From the NCBI RefSeq assembly GCF_000768705.1, contig NZ_AVPJ01000008.1, forward strand, positions 62,001 through 126,000: a stretch of 64,000 nt of DNA, given 5' to 3'. The notes under the pieces were generated by a model, which saw only the letters and a list, made by a program, of their open reading frames with translations, was not told the origin of the DNA and made no database searches. Positions 44,112 to 52,910 of the stretch are shown here, piece after piece. Made by a program: the position numbers and the translations under genes. Source of the stretch: Knoellia sinensis KCTC 19936 (GTDB lineage: Bacteria; Actinomycetota; Actinomycetes; Actinomycetales; Dermatophilaceae). Within the stretch, counting starts at the first letter, position 1. Each line of letters begins with the position of its first letter.

Positions 44112-44238
44112 GGTCAGAAGAACTATTTCGCGGCACCGAGCCCTATGGCGGCTCTTCACCGATGATTGTGGGGTGAACACAACGCGCCGGGGCGCGGGGT
44201 GAGAGCTGAATGGGTCGGGGCCCGTGAGGATCAGACCT

Positions 44239-44276
44239 GACTCGTGCCACTTGATCGGTCCCGAGTCGTGCCACTT
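44239..44276. repeat. Direct repeat, possible insertion-sequence end remnant
   Basis: GACTCGTGCCACTT (44239-44252) and GAGTCGTGCCACTT (44263-44276), 24 bp apart. Tandem short repeats of this kind are found at the termini of IS21-type elements, but no transposase gene or second end was found. The rest of the 236-bp gap between the convergent nuclease and STAND genes shows nothing else. Confidence 0.35.
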
Positions 44277-44347
44277 TAATGTGTTGGCGCAGTTTGGCTT
44301 GTCGGTGATAGATCATCGGAGACCACCAATGCATACAGATGGCGGCT

Positions 44348-47317
44348 CTACCAGTCGTGCGGGGATTCATGAATTTGACGCAGCAGCTCCGCCTCCGAGT
44401 CATCGAGAAGGCCCTGAACCAAAGCCGCTTGAAGTTGCTCTCCTAGCGCCACCTGCGCCTGCCCGAAATCCTCGCCCGCCGACACTTGAACAAGTAGGTC
44501 AGCAGCCGCGATCCGCGCCCCCACGTCGACGCCGAGACCAGCGGCCCCCGCGCCGCGTTTGGCCTCAACGATATGAGCTCGAGCTGCCTGGAAATCCGGT
44601 CGAAGGAGGTTGGCCAGATGAACGTGTCTGGTTACGGTCTCGGCGTGATCGGAACCCCACAGTCGATCCGCAATCGCAAGCGACTGTTCGAGGAGTGCCA
44701 CCCCTTCGTCGCGCATTCCATTCTCGAAGTATTCGAGCGCCAAGTTGTTGGTTACTGACGCGAGAACATGGGCTTCGATGTTCGCTGCAAGGCCCGCACT
44801 CAGCTCGGCCTCCATGGCGGCCAATAGTTCACCTGATGGCGCATCTGATAGCTGGGTTCTAAGTGAGTACGCATGGGCCCGAGCCCAAGTCGCATCCGGG
44901 TCACTCAGTCCACTCTCATCAATTACTCTGACGGCCGCATCGAAGCTTGCGATCGCCGAATCTGTCTCGCCCAATTCAACGTCCGCCTGGCCAACGTGCG
45001 TGTAACGACGCGCCAAGAGAACCGGTTCCGAACCTGCACGCTTTTGAAGCTTTGCAGATTCACTCGCGTGGAATCGCGCGGCCTCTCGTTCATTCAACCG
45101 CAGCAGGACATTCCCCAGATTGCTGTGCACTCTCGCCAGCCGCTCGTCCTCACCTAGCCGTTGGGCACTCGCCAAGGCGCGCTCTGCGGGTGATCTCGCT
45201 TCCTCGAAGCGTTGAAGGCGCAAGAGAATCTGAGCTCGGACTGACTCGACCGTTTCAATGAAGTCCTCGATCATCCATCGGTCCACTCCGTCGAACTCTT
45301 GCTCTAGCTCTCCGGGATCGAGAACTGCACTTGACGATTGGTCGTGAAGCCCGAACCTGTCCACCCACGGTCGAGCGGCTCGCTTCGCCTCGGCGACCTC
45401 CCGGAGCGCTCCATCGAGGGAACCGGCGTCCATCAGGGCCGAAGCGAGGGAGCGATGCACTAGCGCCTTGGTGTAAGCGTAGCCCTGCTCATCGGGGATC
45501 CGGGCAGCTGCAGATGCGAGTGCAGGCACAACTGCTGGGTTCGGAGAGCCGGCCAATATTAGAGCTGCGGTGATAGTGGCGGACACAACGTCGCCGGGGT
45601 CGTAAGTCGCGCGCATAATCTCACTCGTGAGGCGGTGCATTCGCAACCAGTCCTCGTCGAGTTCGATTAGACCAACGCGGCGGAGAGCCGCGAGATCCTC
45701 GTAGACGTCCGTGTCCTGCAGGATCTGGTGGCCCACTTTTAGGCTTCCACGCACAAATGACTCAACAGGAACTGGGGCGTCGCCGAACGACGAGAGGGCC
45801 AGCAGAGTAGCTGCAGCGAGGGGCCGCGTGCCAACCACGGACTCGATTGCCATTGTCACAGTAGCCAGGACGGAGACCGGGTGATCTGGCGCGTGCCCTT
45901 GGCCCATTAGGGCAGGCATGTTGCGCCGGAGTGCCGCGAGGTAGCGCTCTACAGGCATGGTGGTTTCTTGCATGTATCCGTTGGCCTGCCGGAGAGCCAG
46001 CGGCAGGCACCCCAACTCCTCAGCCAATTCATCAACGGCCGATAGATCCGGACTCATCAAGTCCTCGCTCAAGACGCTCCGAGCATCTGCCAGAGAAAGG
46101 GCCTGGATGCGCAGCCGCAGTGTCCCGCTGTTCCACGTCGGGGCGGTGGAAGTGATCAGCAGCCGCCCCGCGAGGTGCGACGGAAATCGCTTGGCAACGC
46201 TGCCCTCGTCTCGAGCGCCATCAAGCACCAACAGCCATCGCTCGTTCGCCTGAAGCCACGCATGTGCCGCCACTACGGGGTCACCCTCTTCAGACGCCCC
46301 CAGGATGCCCCGTCCGAGGGCCACCAGTGCAGCCTCGAACTCTTGATCACTGTGCATTGGGATCCACCACGCCAGTTCAATACCAGAACTCGTATCAGCT
46401 ATTGCACTGTGCGCCACTTCAGCGGCCAAGGCAGACTTGCCGACTCCGGGAATTCCATGTGCAACAGCGCACGATCCGGCGCCCCGAAGGCCGGCGACTA
46501 GCTTGGAAACTTCCTCCTGTCGACCCTCAAGGGCTCGAGGCCTTGGGGGGAGCGAACGCATCTTCGTAGGCTGCTGAGATTCTCCCGAGAAATCGGCAGG
46601 AGCGCCGTGGATTGAGCGTAGCAATGTGAATGTGAAGCGGGCCGCATTTGCCGCAGCAGTTGGTTGCGACCCGCCCGCGTCCGACTCGGCTTTACCTTCA
46701 AGAACATCGCTGATTCCCCGTATCACAAAGGAGCGTACGCCATCGCGGCGCCATGCAGCAGCCAATACCCCTAGCCCCTCCATGTCGACTGCCAGCGTGT
46801 CGTTGAAGCGCTCCCGAAGGAGTGCGGCCGTGTCGTCGCGCGTGGCGATAACGCGCTCGCCGGCTGCAATCGCGCCGATGAACGCGTAAGGGGGACCAAC
46901 GGGGTTCCAGTCCTCCCTGGCGATGTCCCGAGCCAGAGATACGATCGATGCGGTGGGCCGATAAACCTCTGGGCGGGAGTAGAAGCCGCCGTCGGTTTCC
47001 TTCCCAGCATGATAGCCGTAAACTTTGTCGGCCATTACAACGTCGCCCACTTGGGCGTCCTTGACTCCACCTCCAATTCCAACGAAGCCAATCAACTTAG
47101 GGCCCAGTTCCTGCATAGCCGCTGCGGCCACGACGGCGCTGGCCGCATTCCCCATGCCCGACTGAAGGACTGCGACCGAAACCCCTGACGCCCCAGGCAG
47201 GGACGCCAATCTGTATACCTCCCCAGAGGCCAGGGTCCGCCGCTCGTGACCCGACAGATGCGATAGCACCGCCGCAGCCTCCAGCTCAAGCGCGGTGAGA
47301 ATGACGACATCAACCAT
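44348..47317 (-). CDS. Nucleoside phosphorylase-NTPase (NB-ARC/STAND)-TPR protein, NLR-like
   Basis: A 989-residue three-domain protein. Residues 1-235 form a PNP/MTA-SAH nucleosidase-like domain with IGGGVKDAQVGDVVMAD, the purine/ribose motif AVDMEGLG (177-183) and catalytic-type Asp204 in RGISDVLEG. Residues 255-560 form a STAND NTPase: Walker A GIPGVGKS (288-295), Walker B LLVLDGARD, a sensor strand LLITS and GCLPLAL. About 600-989 is a TPR superhelix with repeated Ala/Leu helix pairs. In STAND sensors the repeats detect a trigger and the N-terminal domain is the effector; here that would be nucleotide or nucleoside cleavage. ATG at 47317 has GGGGGA 9 nt upstream. Convergent to the methyltransferase/nuclease pair. 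Confidence 0.88.
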   Translation of the reverse strand: MVDVVILTALELEAAAVLSHLSGHERRTLASGEVYRLASLPGASGVSVAVLQSGMGNAASAVVAAAAMQELGPKLIGFVGIGGGVKDAQVGDVVMADKVYGYHAGKETDGGFYSRPEVYRPTASIVSLARDIAREDWNPVGPPYAFIGAIAAGERVIATRDDTAALLRERFNDTLAVDMEGLGVLAAAWRRDGVRSFVIRGISDVLEGKAESDAGGSQPTAAANAARFTFTLLRSIHGAPADFSGESQQPTKMRSLPPRPRALEGRQEEVSKLVAGLRGAGSCAVAHGIPGVGKSALAAEVAHSAIADTSSGIELAWWIPMHSDQEFEAALVALGRGILGASEEGDPVVAAHAWLQANERWLLVLDGARDEGSVAKRFPSHLAGRLLITSTAPTWNSGTLRLRIQALSLADARSVLSEDLMSPDLSAVDELAEELGCLPLALRQANGYMQETTMPVERYLAALRRNMPALMGQGHAPDHPVSVLATVTMAIESVVGTRPLAAATLLALSSFGDAPVPVESFVRGSLKVGHQILQDTDVYEDLAALRRVGLIELDEDWLRMHRLTSEIMRATYDPGDVVSATITAALILAGSPNPAVVPALASAAARIPDEQGYAYTKALVHRSLASALMDAGSLDGALREVAEAKRAARPWVDRFGLHDQSSSAVLDPGELEQEFDGVDRWMIEDFIETVESVRAQILLRLQRFEEARSPAERALASAQRLGEDERLARVHSNLGNVLLRLNEREAARFHASESAKLQKRAGSEPVLLARRYTHVGQADVELGETDSAIASFDAAVRVIDESGLSDPDATWARAHAYSLRTQLSDAPSGELLAAMEAELSAGLAANIEAHVLASVTNNLALEYFENGMRDEGVALLEQSLAIADRLWGSDHAETVTRHVHLANLLRPDFQAARAHIVEAKRGAGAAGLGVDVGARIAAADLLVQVSAGEDFGQAQVALGEQLQAALVQGLLDDSEAELLRQIHESPHDW

Positions 47318-47595
47318 AGTCAATGGTCCCCCTTTCGATGAATTTTGCGGCATCACGAAATGACTTCGTCACAATTGAAGGTACATGCAGAACTGTTGAA
47401 CGACGGAAGCAATTCTGGATCAGACGGCTTCCTGTGGCGGAAGTTGGATATTTGGCAATCGTCCCCAAACCGGCCATCGGGCACCCCAGCTCAACGTAGT
47501 CATAAAGTGTCTGCGGCCTCACGTGGCCAAACCGGCCCTCGGCATGGCTGCCATTCGCTTGTGTTCTCAACGGGCGGCGGCCTGATCTGCACGGG
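47318..47595. other. Intergenic region upstream of the STAND gene
   Basis: About 280 bp, lower in GC than average, with no gene I can support. It should contain the STAND promoter; a small dyad ACGAA-ATGAC-TTCGT lies near 47356. The right half is likely the 3' flank of kbl. Confidence 0.4.
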
Positions 47596-48792
47596 TCACA
47601 ACGCTGATGAGCCCCGGGCGGACTGGAATGCGTCGACACAGCGCTTCACGTCTTCCTCAGAGTGGGCAGCAGACAACTGCACCCGGATTCGGGCCTTCCC
47701 ACGCGGCACCACCGGGAACGAGAACGGGATGACGTACACCCCATCCGCCAGCATCCGATCCGCGATCTCTCCAGCCAGCCGCGCCCCGTCCTCACCAGGG
47801 AACATCACCGGCGTGATCGGGTGCGACCCCGGCAGCACCTCGAACCCCGCCTCCTCCATCAACCGCCGGAACAGCGCAGTGTTCGCGGCCAACTGCTCCC
47901 GAGCCGACGACGACGAATCCACCATCTCCAGCGCCTTCAACGACCCCGCCACCACACCCGGCGCCACCGAGTTCGAGAACAGATACGGCCGCGACCGCTG
48001 ACGCAGCAGATCCACGATCTCCTGGTGCGCCGACACATACCCACCGGACGCCCCACCCAAGGCTTTCCCGAGAGTCCCCGTCACGATGTCGACGCGGTCC
48101 TGCACCCCGAACAGCTCCGGCGTACCCCGCCCATTCGGCCCGACGAACCCCACCGCGTGCGAGTCGTCCACCAGCACCAGGGCACCAAACTCGTCCGCCA
48201 GGTCGCAGATCTTGTCCAGCGGCGCATAGAACCCGTCCATCGAGAACACGCCATCGGTGACGATCACCTTGCGACGCGCCCCAGCAGCAACCGCCGCCTC
48301 CAACTGCGCCCGCAAATCCGCCATGTCGGCATTGCGATACCGATACCGCGCAGCCTTCGACAGCCGCACCCCATCGATGATCGACGCGTGGTTCAGCTCG
48401 TCGCTGATGATCGCGTCCTCGGCACCGAACAGCACCTCGAACACCCCACCATTCGCGTCGAAGCACGACGAATACAGGATCGTCGCCTCCATCGAGAGGA
48501 ACTCCGACAGCGCCTCCTCAAGCCGCGAATGCTGCGTCTGCGTCCCACAGATGAACCGCACCGACGCCATCCCAAAACCCCACTCGTCCAACGCATCCTT
48601 CGACGCCTGCACGACATCCGGGTGGTCCGCGAACCCCAGGTAGTTGTTCGCGCAGAAGTTCAGCGCCTCACCACCGCTGGTCCCGACGTGCGACGACTGC
48701 GGCGTCGTCAGCTCCCGCTCGCTCTTCCACAGCCCGGCCTCCTTGATCTCGGCCAGAGCGGAAGCAAGCTCGTCCTTCACAGACCCGTACAC
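47596..48792 (-). CDS. kbl: 2-amino-3-ketobutyrate CoA ligase
   Basis: PLP-dependent enzyme that converts 2-amino-3-ketobutyrate plus CoA to glycine and acetyl-CoA in threonine catabolism. The 398-residue length equals that of E. coli Kbl. Typical motifs are present: [14 protein letters not shown], the PLP-region [23 protein letters not shown] and the Schiff-base Lys in [20 protein letters not shown] at 48792 has AGAGG 6 nt upstream. The partner tdh gene is not adjacent but lies at 58.9 kb in this window. Confidence 0.94.
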   Translation of the reverse strand: MYGSVKDELASALAEIKEAGLWKSERELTTPQSSHVGTSGGEALNFCANNYLGFADHPDVVQASKDALDEWGFGMASVRFICGTQTQHSRLEEALSEFLSMEATILYSSCFDANGGVFEVLFGAEDAIISDELNHASIIDGVRLSKAARYRYRNADMADLRAQLEAAVAAGARRKVIVTDGVFSMDGFYAPLDKICDLADEFGALVLVDDSHAVGFVGPNGRGTPELFGVQDRVDIVTGTLGKALGGASGGYVSAHQEIVDLLRQRSRPYLFSNSVAPGVVAGSLKALEMVDSSSSAREQLAANTALFRRLMEEAGFEVLPGSHPITPVMFPGEDGARLAGEIADRMLADGVYVIPFSFPVVPRGKARIRVQLSAAHSEEDVKRCVDAFQSARGSSAL

Positions 48793-48877
48793 GGCATACC
48801 TCTTCGTTTTCGTGCGTCGCAGACGCAAGCCAGCGTATGCCGTCCGCCCGCCTCCCAGCGCGCGGTACGTTCGCGGG

Positions 48878-49849
48878 GTGAGGGCTGCGGTCAACACCCG
48901 CTACGGCCCGCCCGAGGTGGTGCGCCTCGAGGAGGTCGAGCCACCGGTGCCCGGGCCGGGCGACGTCCTCGTGCGCGTGCGGGCCACGACGGTGAACCGC
49001 ACCGACTGCGCCTACCGGGCCGCCCACCCGTTCTTCATGCGGACCATGACCGGCCTGAGCGCGCCGAAGCGGACGATTCTCGGCACGGAGTACGCCGGCG
49101 AGGTCACCGGTGTCGGCTCGAGCGTCACGACGTTCGCGGTGGGTGAGCGCGTGTTCGGCTACTGCGAGGGCACGTTCGGCGCGCACGCCGAGCAACTCGT
49201 CGCCGCCGCCGCCAGCATGATCGCGAAGACACCCGAGGGCGTCACCGACATCAGCGCGGCAGCTGCGACGGAGGGCTCGCACTACGCCAGGTCCGCGATC
49301 ACACGAGGCGGCGTGCGGGCGGGTCAGCGCGTCCTCGTCAACGGCGCAACGGGTGGAATCGGTTCTGCCGCAGTCCAATTGCTCAGGGCGCTGGGTGCTG
49401 AGGTCACCGCTGTATGTGCTGGCGAGCACTTCGACCTCGTCCGTGGACTCGGTGCCACCGACGTCGTCGACTACTCGATCGAGGACTTCACCCGACTCGA
49501 CGAGCGGTTCGACGTCGTCATCGATGCCGTCGGCAAGAGCACGTTCAGGCAGTGTCGTCACCTGCTCGAGCCGGGCGGCGTCTACATCTCGTCCGAGCTC
49601 GGGCCCGGCTGGCAGAACCTGCCGCTCGCGCTGATCGGGACGGCGACGCGCGGGCGGCGGCGTGTTGTCTTCCCCTACCCCGAGGAGGGCCAGCACGTCG
49701 TCGAGGAGATCCGCGATCACTTGGCGGTAGGAACGTTCCGCCCGGTCGTCGAGCGCACCTATCCGCTTGAAGACATCGTGGATGCCTACCGCTACGTCGA
49801 GTCGGGCGAGAAGATTGGCAACGTCGTCATCACCGTTGACCAGGACTGA
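48878..49849 (+). CDS. Medium-chain zinc-independent oxidoreductase (quinone reductase-like)
   Basis: A 323-residue MDR-superfamily protein with the GroES-like N-terminal domain ([20 protein letters not shown]) and a nucleotide-binding domain ([20 protein letters not shown], the NADPH motif). Zinc-site cysteines are lacking, as in quinone oxidoreductase/zeta-crystallin relatives. TACGTT lies 6 nt upstream of the GTG at 48878 (leaderless). Divergent from kbl. Substrate unknown. Confidence 0.88.
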   Translation: MRAAVNTRYGPPEVVRLEEVEPPVPGPGDVLVRVRATTVNRTDCAYRAAHPFFMRTMTGLSAPKRTILGTEYAGEVTGVGSSVTTFAVGERVFGYCEGTFGAHAEQLVAAAASMIAKTPEGVTDISAAAATEGSHYARSAITRGGVRAGQRVLVNGATGGIGSAAVQLLRALGAEVTAVCAGEHFDLVRGLGATDVVDYSIEDFTRLDERFDVVIDAVGKSTFRQCRHLLEPGGVYISSELGPGWQNLPLALIGTATRGRRRVVFPYPEEGQHVVEEIRDHLAVGTFRPVVERTYPLEDIVDAYRYVESGEKIGNVVITVDQD

Positions 49850-49876
49850 GGACAGCTCGGTCCGAAGGAACCCGCC

Positions 49877-50542
49877 ATGGACCTCGAAGACCTCCGCGTG
49901 GCCATCTACACCTCGTTCGCCGAGACCGGTCTCGCGCCGGACGACGCGCAGTTGGCCGAGCAACTCGGCGCCAGCGAAGCCGAGGTGACCCAAGGCATGC
50001 GCGAACTCGCCGACGCCCGCCACCTCGCCCTCGACGACGACGGCGCCATCCTCATGGCTCACCCCTTCGCGACCATCCCGCTCGGCTACTCGGTCATGGG
50101 CAAGGACACGCTGTGGTGGGGCGGCTGCGCGTGGGACTCGTTCGCCCTCCCCCACCTCATCCCCGACCAGGCGCCGGTGCTCGTCGCCACCCGCTGCCCC
50201 AACTGCCACCGCCCGCTCGCCTGGGACGTCGGCACCGAAGCACCGCCGGCCGGCGACGAGATGGCGCACTTCCTCGTGCCGTCAGCGCACATGTGGGACG
50301 ACGTCGTCCACACGTGCAGCCACCAGAACCTCTTTTGCTCGGAGTCCTGCATCGACGACTGGCTCGAGCGCACTGGCAACGAGCGCGGCTACGTCATGGA
50401 CCTGCCGACCCTCTGGAACTTCGCCAAGGGCTGGTACGCGGGCCGACTCGACCACGGCTACGTCCGTCGCGAGCCCAGCGCGGCCAAGGACTACCTCCGC
50501 AGCGTCGGCCTCCACGGTCCCTTCTGGGGCCTCGACGACTGA
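49877..50542 (+). CDS. MerB-like organomercurial lyase family protein
   Basis: A 221-residue protein of the alkylmercury lyase family. After a winged-helix-like N-terminus (QLAEQLGASEAEVTQGMREL), the catalytic region WGGCAWDSFALPHL provides Cys84 and Asp87 (equivalents of MerB Cys96 and Asp99), and NLFCSESCIDDWL provides Cys154 and Cys158. An additional CPNC pair (107-110) is not part of classical MerB. No merA, merT or merR is nearby, and the gene is 27 bp downstream of the oxidoreductase, so its physiological role is uncertain. Confidence 0.82.
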   Translation: MDLEDLRVAIYTSFAETGLAPDDAQLAEQLGASEAEVTQGMRELADARHLALDDDGAILMAHPFATIPLGYSVMGKDTLWWGGCAWDSFALPHLIPDQAPVLVATRCPNCHRPLAWDVGTEAPPAGDEMAHFLVPSAHMWDDVVHTCSHQNLFCSESCIDDWLERTGNERGYVMDLPTLWNFAKGWYAGRLDHGYVRREPSAAKDYLRSVGLHGPFWGLDD

Positions 50543-50549
50543 CCCCCGG

Positions 50550-50632
50550 CCAACTTTTGCTCCCCATGAGGGGAGGTGCTCCACCCGGAGGCCTCATTTC
50601 CCTCCGGCCCCTCCATCAACCCTCCGGTCGCG
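50550..50632. repeat. Direct repeat, left copy, with hairpins
   Basis: About 83 bp closely matching 51042-51126. It starts CCAACTTTTGCTCCCC and contains CTCCCC-ATGA-GGGGAG, then CCGGAGG...CCTCCGG. Both hairpins could terminate the converging MerB-like and HicB-like genes. Confidence 0.8.
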
Positions 50633-50651
50633 CGGACCGAAGCCGTTGGCC

Positions 50652-50987
50652 TCAGCTCGCTGAGAGGCGCCGGACGATCAACTGGTTGATCGAGACGTTC
50701 TCCTCCGCGGCCTCGAGTGCGAGTCGTCGGTGCAGGGTCTCGCCAACGCGAAGGTTGAACTTCCCTGAGAACGATCGCTCGGACAGTGGGTCAGGGACGG
50801 ACTCCCCCTCGGCACGCATGTCTTCGATCGTGTCGGCGATGAGCGCCTCCAAGCCCTGGAGTGCCGCGACTTGGGTGTCTGCCAGCCACGACAGCGACGG
50901 GAACTCAAGGCAGGTCGCCACGAACTCCTCGTCCTCGACGGACCAGGTGACGCGGTAGGTGTAGTGGGCGATATCGGGACTCGTCAC
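50652..50987 (-). CDS. HicB-like solo antitoxin
   Basis: A 111-residue protein with a HicB-type partial RNase H fold (YTYRVTWSVEDEEFVATCLE, then LEFPSLSWLADTQVAALQGL) and a C-terminal ribbon-helix-helix (FNLRVGETLHRRLALEAAEE, then NVSINQLIVRRL). It should bind DNA and, in classical pairs, neutralise the HicA RNase. No HicA-like ORF exists on either side. GTG at 50987 has TACCAT 8 nt upstream. It is enclosed by two nearly identical direct repeats. Confidence 0.8.
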   Translation of the reverse strand: MTSPDIAHYTYRVTWSVEDEEFVATCLEFPSLSWLADTQVAALQGLEALIADTIEDMRAEGESVPDPLSERSFSGKFNLRVGETLHRRLALEAAEENVSINQLIVRRLSAS

Positions 50988-50994
50988 GGTCCAT

Positions 50995-51018
50995 GATGGT
51001 ACCACTGGCGGTACCACA
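50995..51018. promoter_or_regulatory. Probable HicB operator
   Basis: Two direct copies of GGTACCAC (plus strand) separated by TGGC, the first overlapping the TACCAT -10 box of the hicB-like gene. A ribbon-helix-helix protein could bind these paired sites and repress its own promoter. Confidence 0.5.
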
Positions 51019-51041
51019 AGACGAGTGAGCCGGGGCGAGCC

Positions 51042-51128
51042 CCAACTTTTGCTCCCCGTGAGGGGAGGTGCTGCATCCGGAGGGTTCATTTCCCTCCGGC
51101 CCCTTCAGGTTCCATCCGGTCGCCCGCG
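51042..51128. repeat. Direct repeat, right copy
   Basis: Begins CCAACTTTTGCTCCCC and differs from the left copy (50550-50632) at scattered positions, including the loop (GTGA instead of ATGA) and CATCCGGAGGGTTC in place of the left-hand sequence. It ends 28 nt before the lipoprotein start and would fold similarly. Confidence 0.8.
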
Positions 51129-51155
51129 ACTGCGCCTGTGGATAGGGTGAAACCC

Positions 51156-51575
51156 ATGCCTCGATTGCGCACGCCCGCAACCCTGCTCATCAGCGGAGCC
51201 GTCGCGCTCGGCCTGAGTGCCTGCAGTTCCGACGACCCTCCGGAGGCGACGCCCACCCCGACAGCCTCGGCCAGCGCGCCCTCACCGGCCGCAACGAACA
51301 GCGGCATCGTGCCCGACAACGTCTGGGCTGGCGTCATCAAGAGGGCAGTCCCTGTCCTGGCCGAGACTCCGGATGCGGAGATCGTCACCGCTGCCAAGAA
51401 GGTCTGCACGACGTTCGAGGCCGAACCGAACAAAGCATCGGCCACTGCGATCCTCAAGGACACCGAGACGACGTTGGAACTCGACACCGTCCAGGCCCGT
51501 GTCTTCGCTTCGGCCGCGATCACCCACTTCTGCACGGACCGCTCCGACGAATGGACCGAGGCCTCGATCGGATAG
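51156..51575 (+). CDS. DUF732-type lipoprotein
   Basis: A 139-residue secreted lipoprotein. Signal peptide with lipobox LSAC (Cys near residue 23), a Thr/Pro/Ala spacer, then a small domain with two cysteines (KKVCTTFEAEPN and ITHFCTDRSDEW) as in DUF732 proteins of actinobacteria. TAGGGT lies 7 nt upstream of the ATG. Function unknown; probably cell-envelope located. Confidence 0.8.
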   Translation: MPRLRTPATLLISGAVALGLSACSSDDPPEATPTPTASASAPSPAATNSGIVPDNVWAGVIKRAVPVLAETPDAEIVTAAKKVCTTFEAEPNKASATAILKDTETTLELDTVQARVFASAAITHFCTDRSDEWTEASIG

Positions 51576-51845
51576 CCGAGGGCCGAGCGAGCCAGACGTT
51601 GGTGGACGCATCACCCTTGGAAGGCACGCTCACCGATTGATGCATCGCTGGGGAGCCCTGCCGACCCAGCCCCGATCGAGCACCTTGCGCGGCGTCCCGG
51701 GCCCCAGCCGTTGCCGGGACGAGACCTCAGCCACGGCGAGGCGTCCCGCTCCTGTGCGAAAATGAGGCGGCCCACACGGGCAACACACGATCGTTCCCAC
51801 CTGTGGGACGTCTGAAGGTCGACGAACGACAGCTGGGAGCAGGAC
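51576..51845. other. Gap between lipoprotein and roadblock gene
   Basis: About 270 bp with no supported gene. Near its right end GGGAGCAGGAC serves as the Shine-Dalgarno region of the roadblock protein. No strong hairpin was found. Confidence 0.4.
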
Positions 51846-52805
51846 GTGGCGGACGGATTCCGCGTGTGGGGCAGGAAGAGCTCCAAGTCAGCACCAAAGG
51901 ATGACTTCTCGGCCTTCCTTCGGCCCGACCTCCCCTGGGCCGACGAGAGCACGGCTCCCGATGCGCCTGACGCAGCGGACCCGCAGCCCACCTCTGCGGA
52001 TGCCCACACGCCTGACATCGACGCCACGCGGCCACGCGCCTCACTGCCGGCACCTCCACCCCTGCCGCCGTCGGTTGTGACGACCGAGCCCGTGGTCACC
52101 CCGGAGGCGCCCTTCGCGTCAGACCCGGCCGCTGCACTGGCACTGGTCACGTCGGCCCTGCGCCACCTCGCGCCAGACGCGGCGCCAGAGCCGCACCTGA
52201 CTGAGTCGGAGCCTCGAGTCCCCCAGACACCGGCCGCCGAGCCGGTGTCCACACCGGAGCCACAGGTCACACCGCCAGAGGAGCCCCTGGCCGCAGCGGT
52301 GCCCGAGGTCGAGGTCGAACCGCTACCCGCACCCGTCGCCCCACCGGCCGAACCTCACCCAGCACCACAGGTCACACCACCGCCCACCCAGCCCACGCCG
52401 CCCACGCCCGCCCCAGCCCCCGAAAGGACCGAAGGACACATGACCCTCGACGAATCCATCCAGCAGCTCCTCGACATCGACGGTGCCACGGGCGTGGCGA
52501 TCATCGACTCCGAGTCGGGGATGGCGCTGGCTCAGGGCGGGAACCCCGGCTTCGACCTCGGGGTCGCCGCCGCGGGCAGCTCCAACGTCGTCCGCGCGCA
52601 GGTCGCCACGATGAAGGAGATCGGGGCCACCGAGGCGATCGACGACATCATGATCACGCTGGCGAACCAGTACCACCTCATCAACGTGCTCAACACCCCG
52701 ACCACGGAGGGGCTGTTCATCTACCTCGTCCTGGATCGCGTCGGCGCGAACCTCGCCCTGGCCCGCTTCCGGCTCGCGAGCGTCGCCAAGACCATCTCGA
52801 TCTGA
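51846..52805 (+). CDS. Roadblock/LC7-domain protein with long disordered N-terminus
   Basis: A 319-residue protein. Residues 1-198 are low-complexity, Pro/Ala/Glu-rich and probably disordered. Residues 199-319 form a roadblock/LC7 (MglB-like) domain (TLDESIQQLLDIDGATGVAI; EAIDDIMITLANQYHLINVL). Roadblock proteins regulate small GTPases or dimerise in signalling complexes; no GTPase gene is nearby. An ATG at 52440 with GAAAGGACCGAAGGACAC directly upstream could yield the roadblock domain alone. Start GTG at 51846. Confidence 0.82.
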   Translation: MADGFRVWGRKSSKSAPKDDFSAFLRPDLPWADESTAPDAPDAADPQPTSADAHTPDIDATRPRASLPAPPPLPPSVVTTEPVVTPEAPFASDPAAALALVTSALRHLAPDAAPEPHLTESEPRVPQTPAAEPVSTPEPQVTPPEEPLAAAVPEVEVEPLPAPVAPPAEPHPAPQVTPPPTQPTPPTPAPAPERTEGHMTLDESIQQLLDIDGATGVAIIDSESGMALAQGGNPGFDLGVAAAGSSNVVRAQVATMKEIGATEAIDDIMITLANQYHLINVLNTPTTEGLFIYLVLDRVGANLALARFRLASVAKTISI

Positions 52806-52819
52806 GGCTGCCCCACCGG

Positions 52820-52889
52820 CTTTGTGCCCCATTGGGACAGGGCCGCTGGGCCGAAGGCCCTCGACGCCCTGTCCCAATGGGGCACAAAG
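52820..52889. terminator. Perfect 24-bp-arm hairpin between converging genes
   Basis: CTTTGTGCCCCATTGGGACA plus GGGC (52820-52843) pairs exactly with 52866-52889; the 22-nt loop is itself weakly structured. It lies between the roadblock gene (+) and the ABC ATPase gene (-). The motif ATTGGGAC recurs at other such sites in the window. Confidence 0.82.
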
Positions 52890-52910
52890 TCGAGAGCTGG
52901 GAGGAGGCGA

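Noticed and set aside
44239-44276. Complete insertion sequence
   Set aside because: Only a short direct repeat is visible; no transposase ORF and no matching second end.
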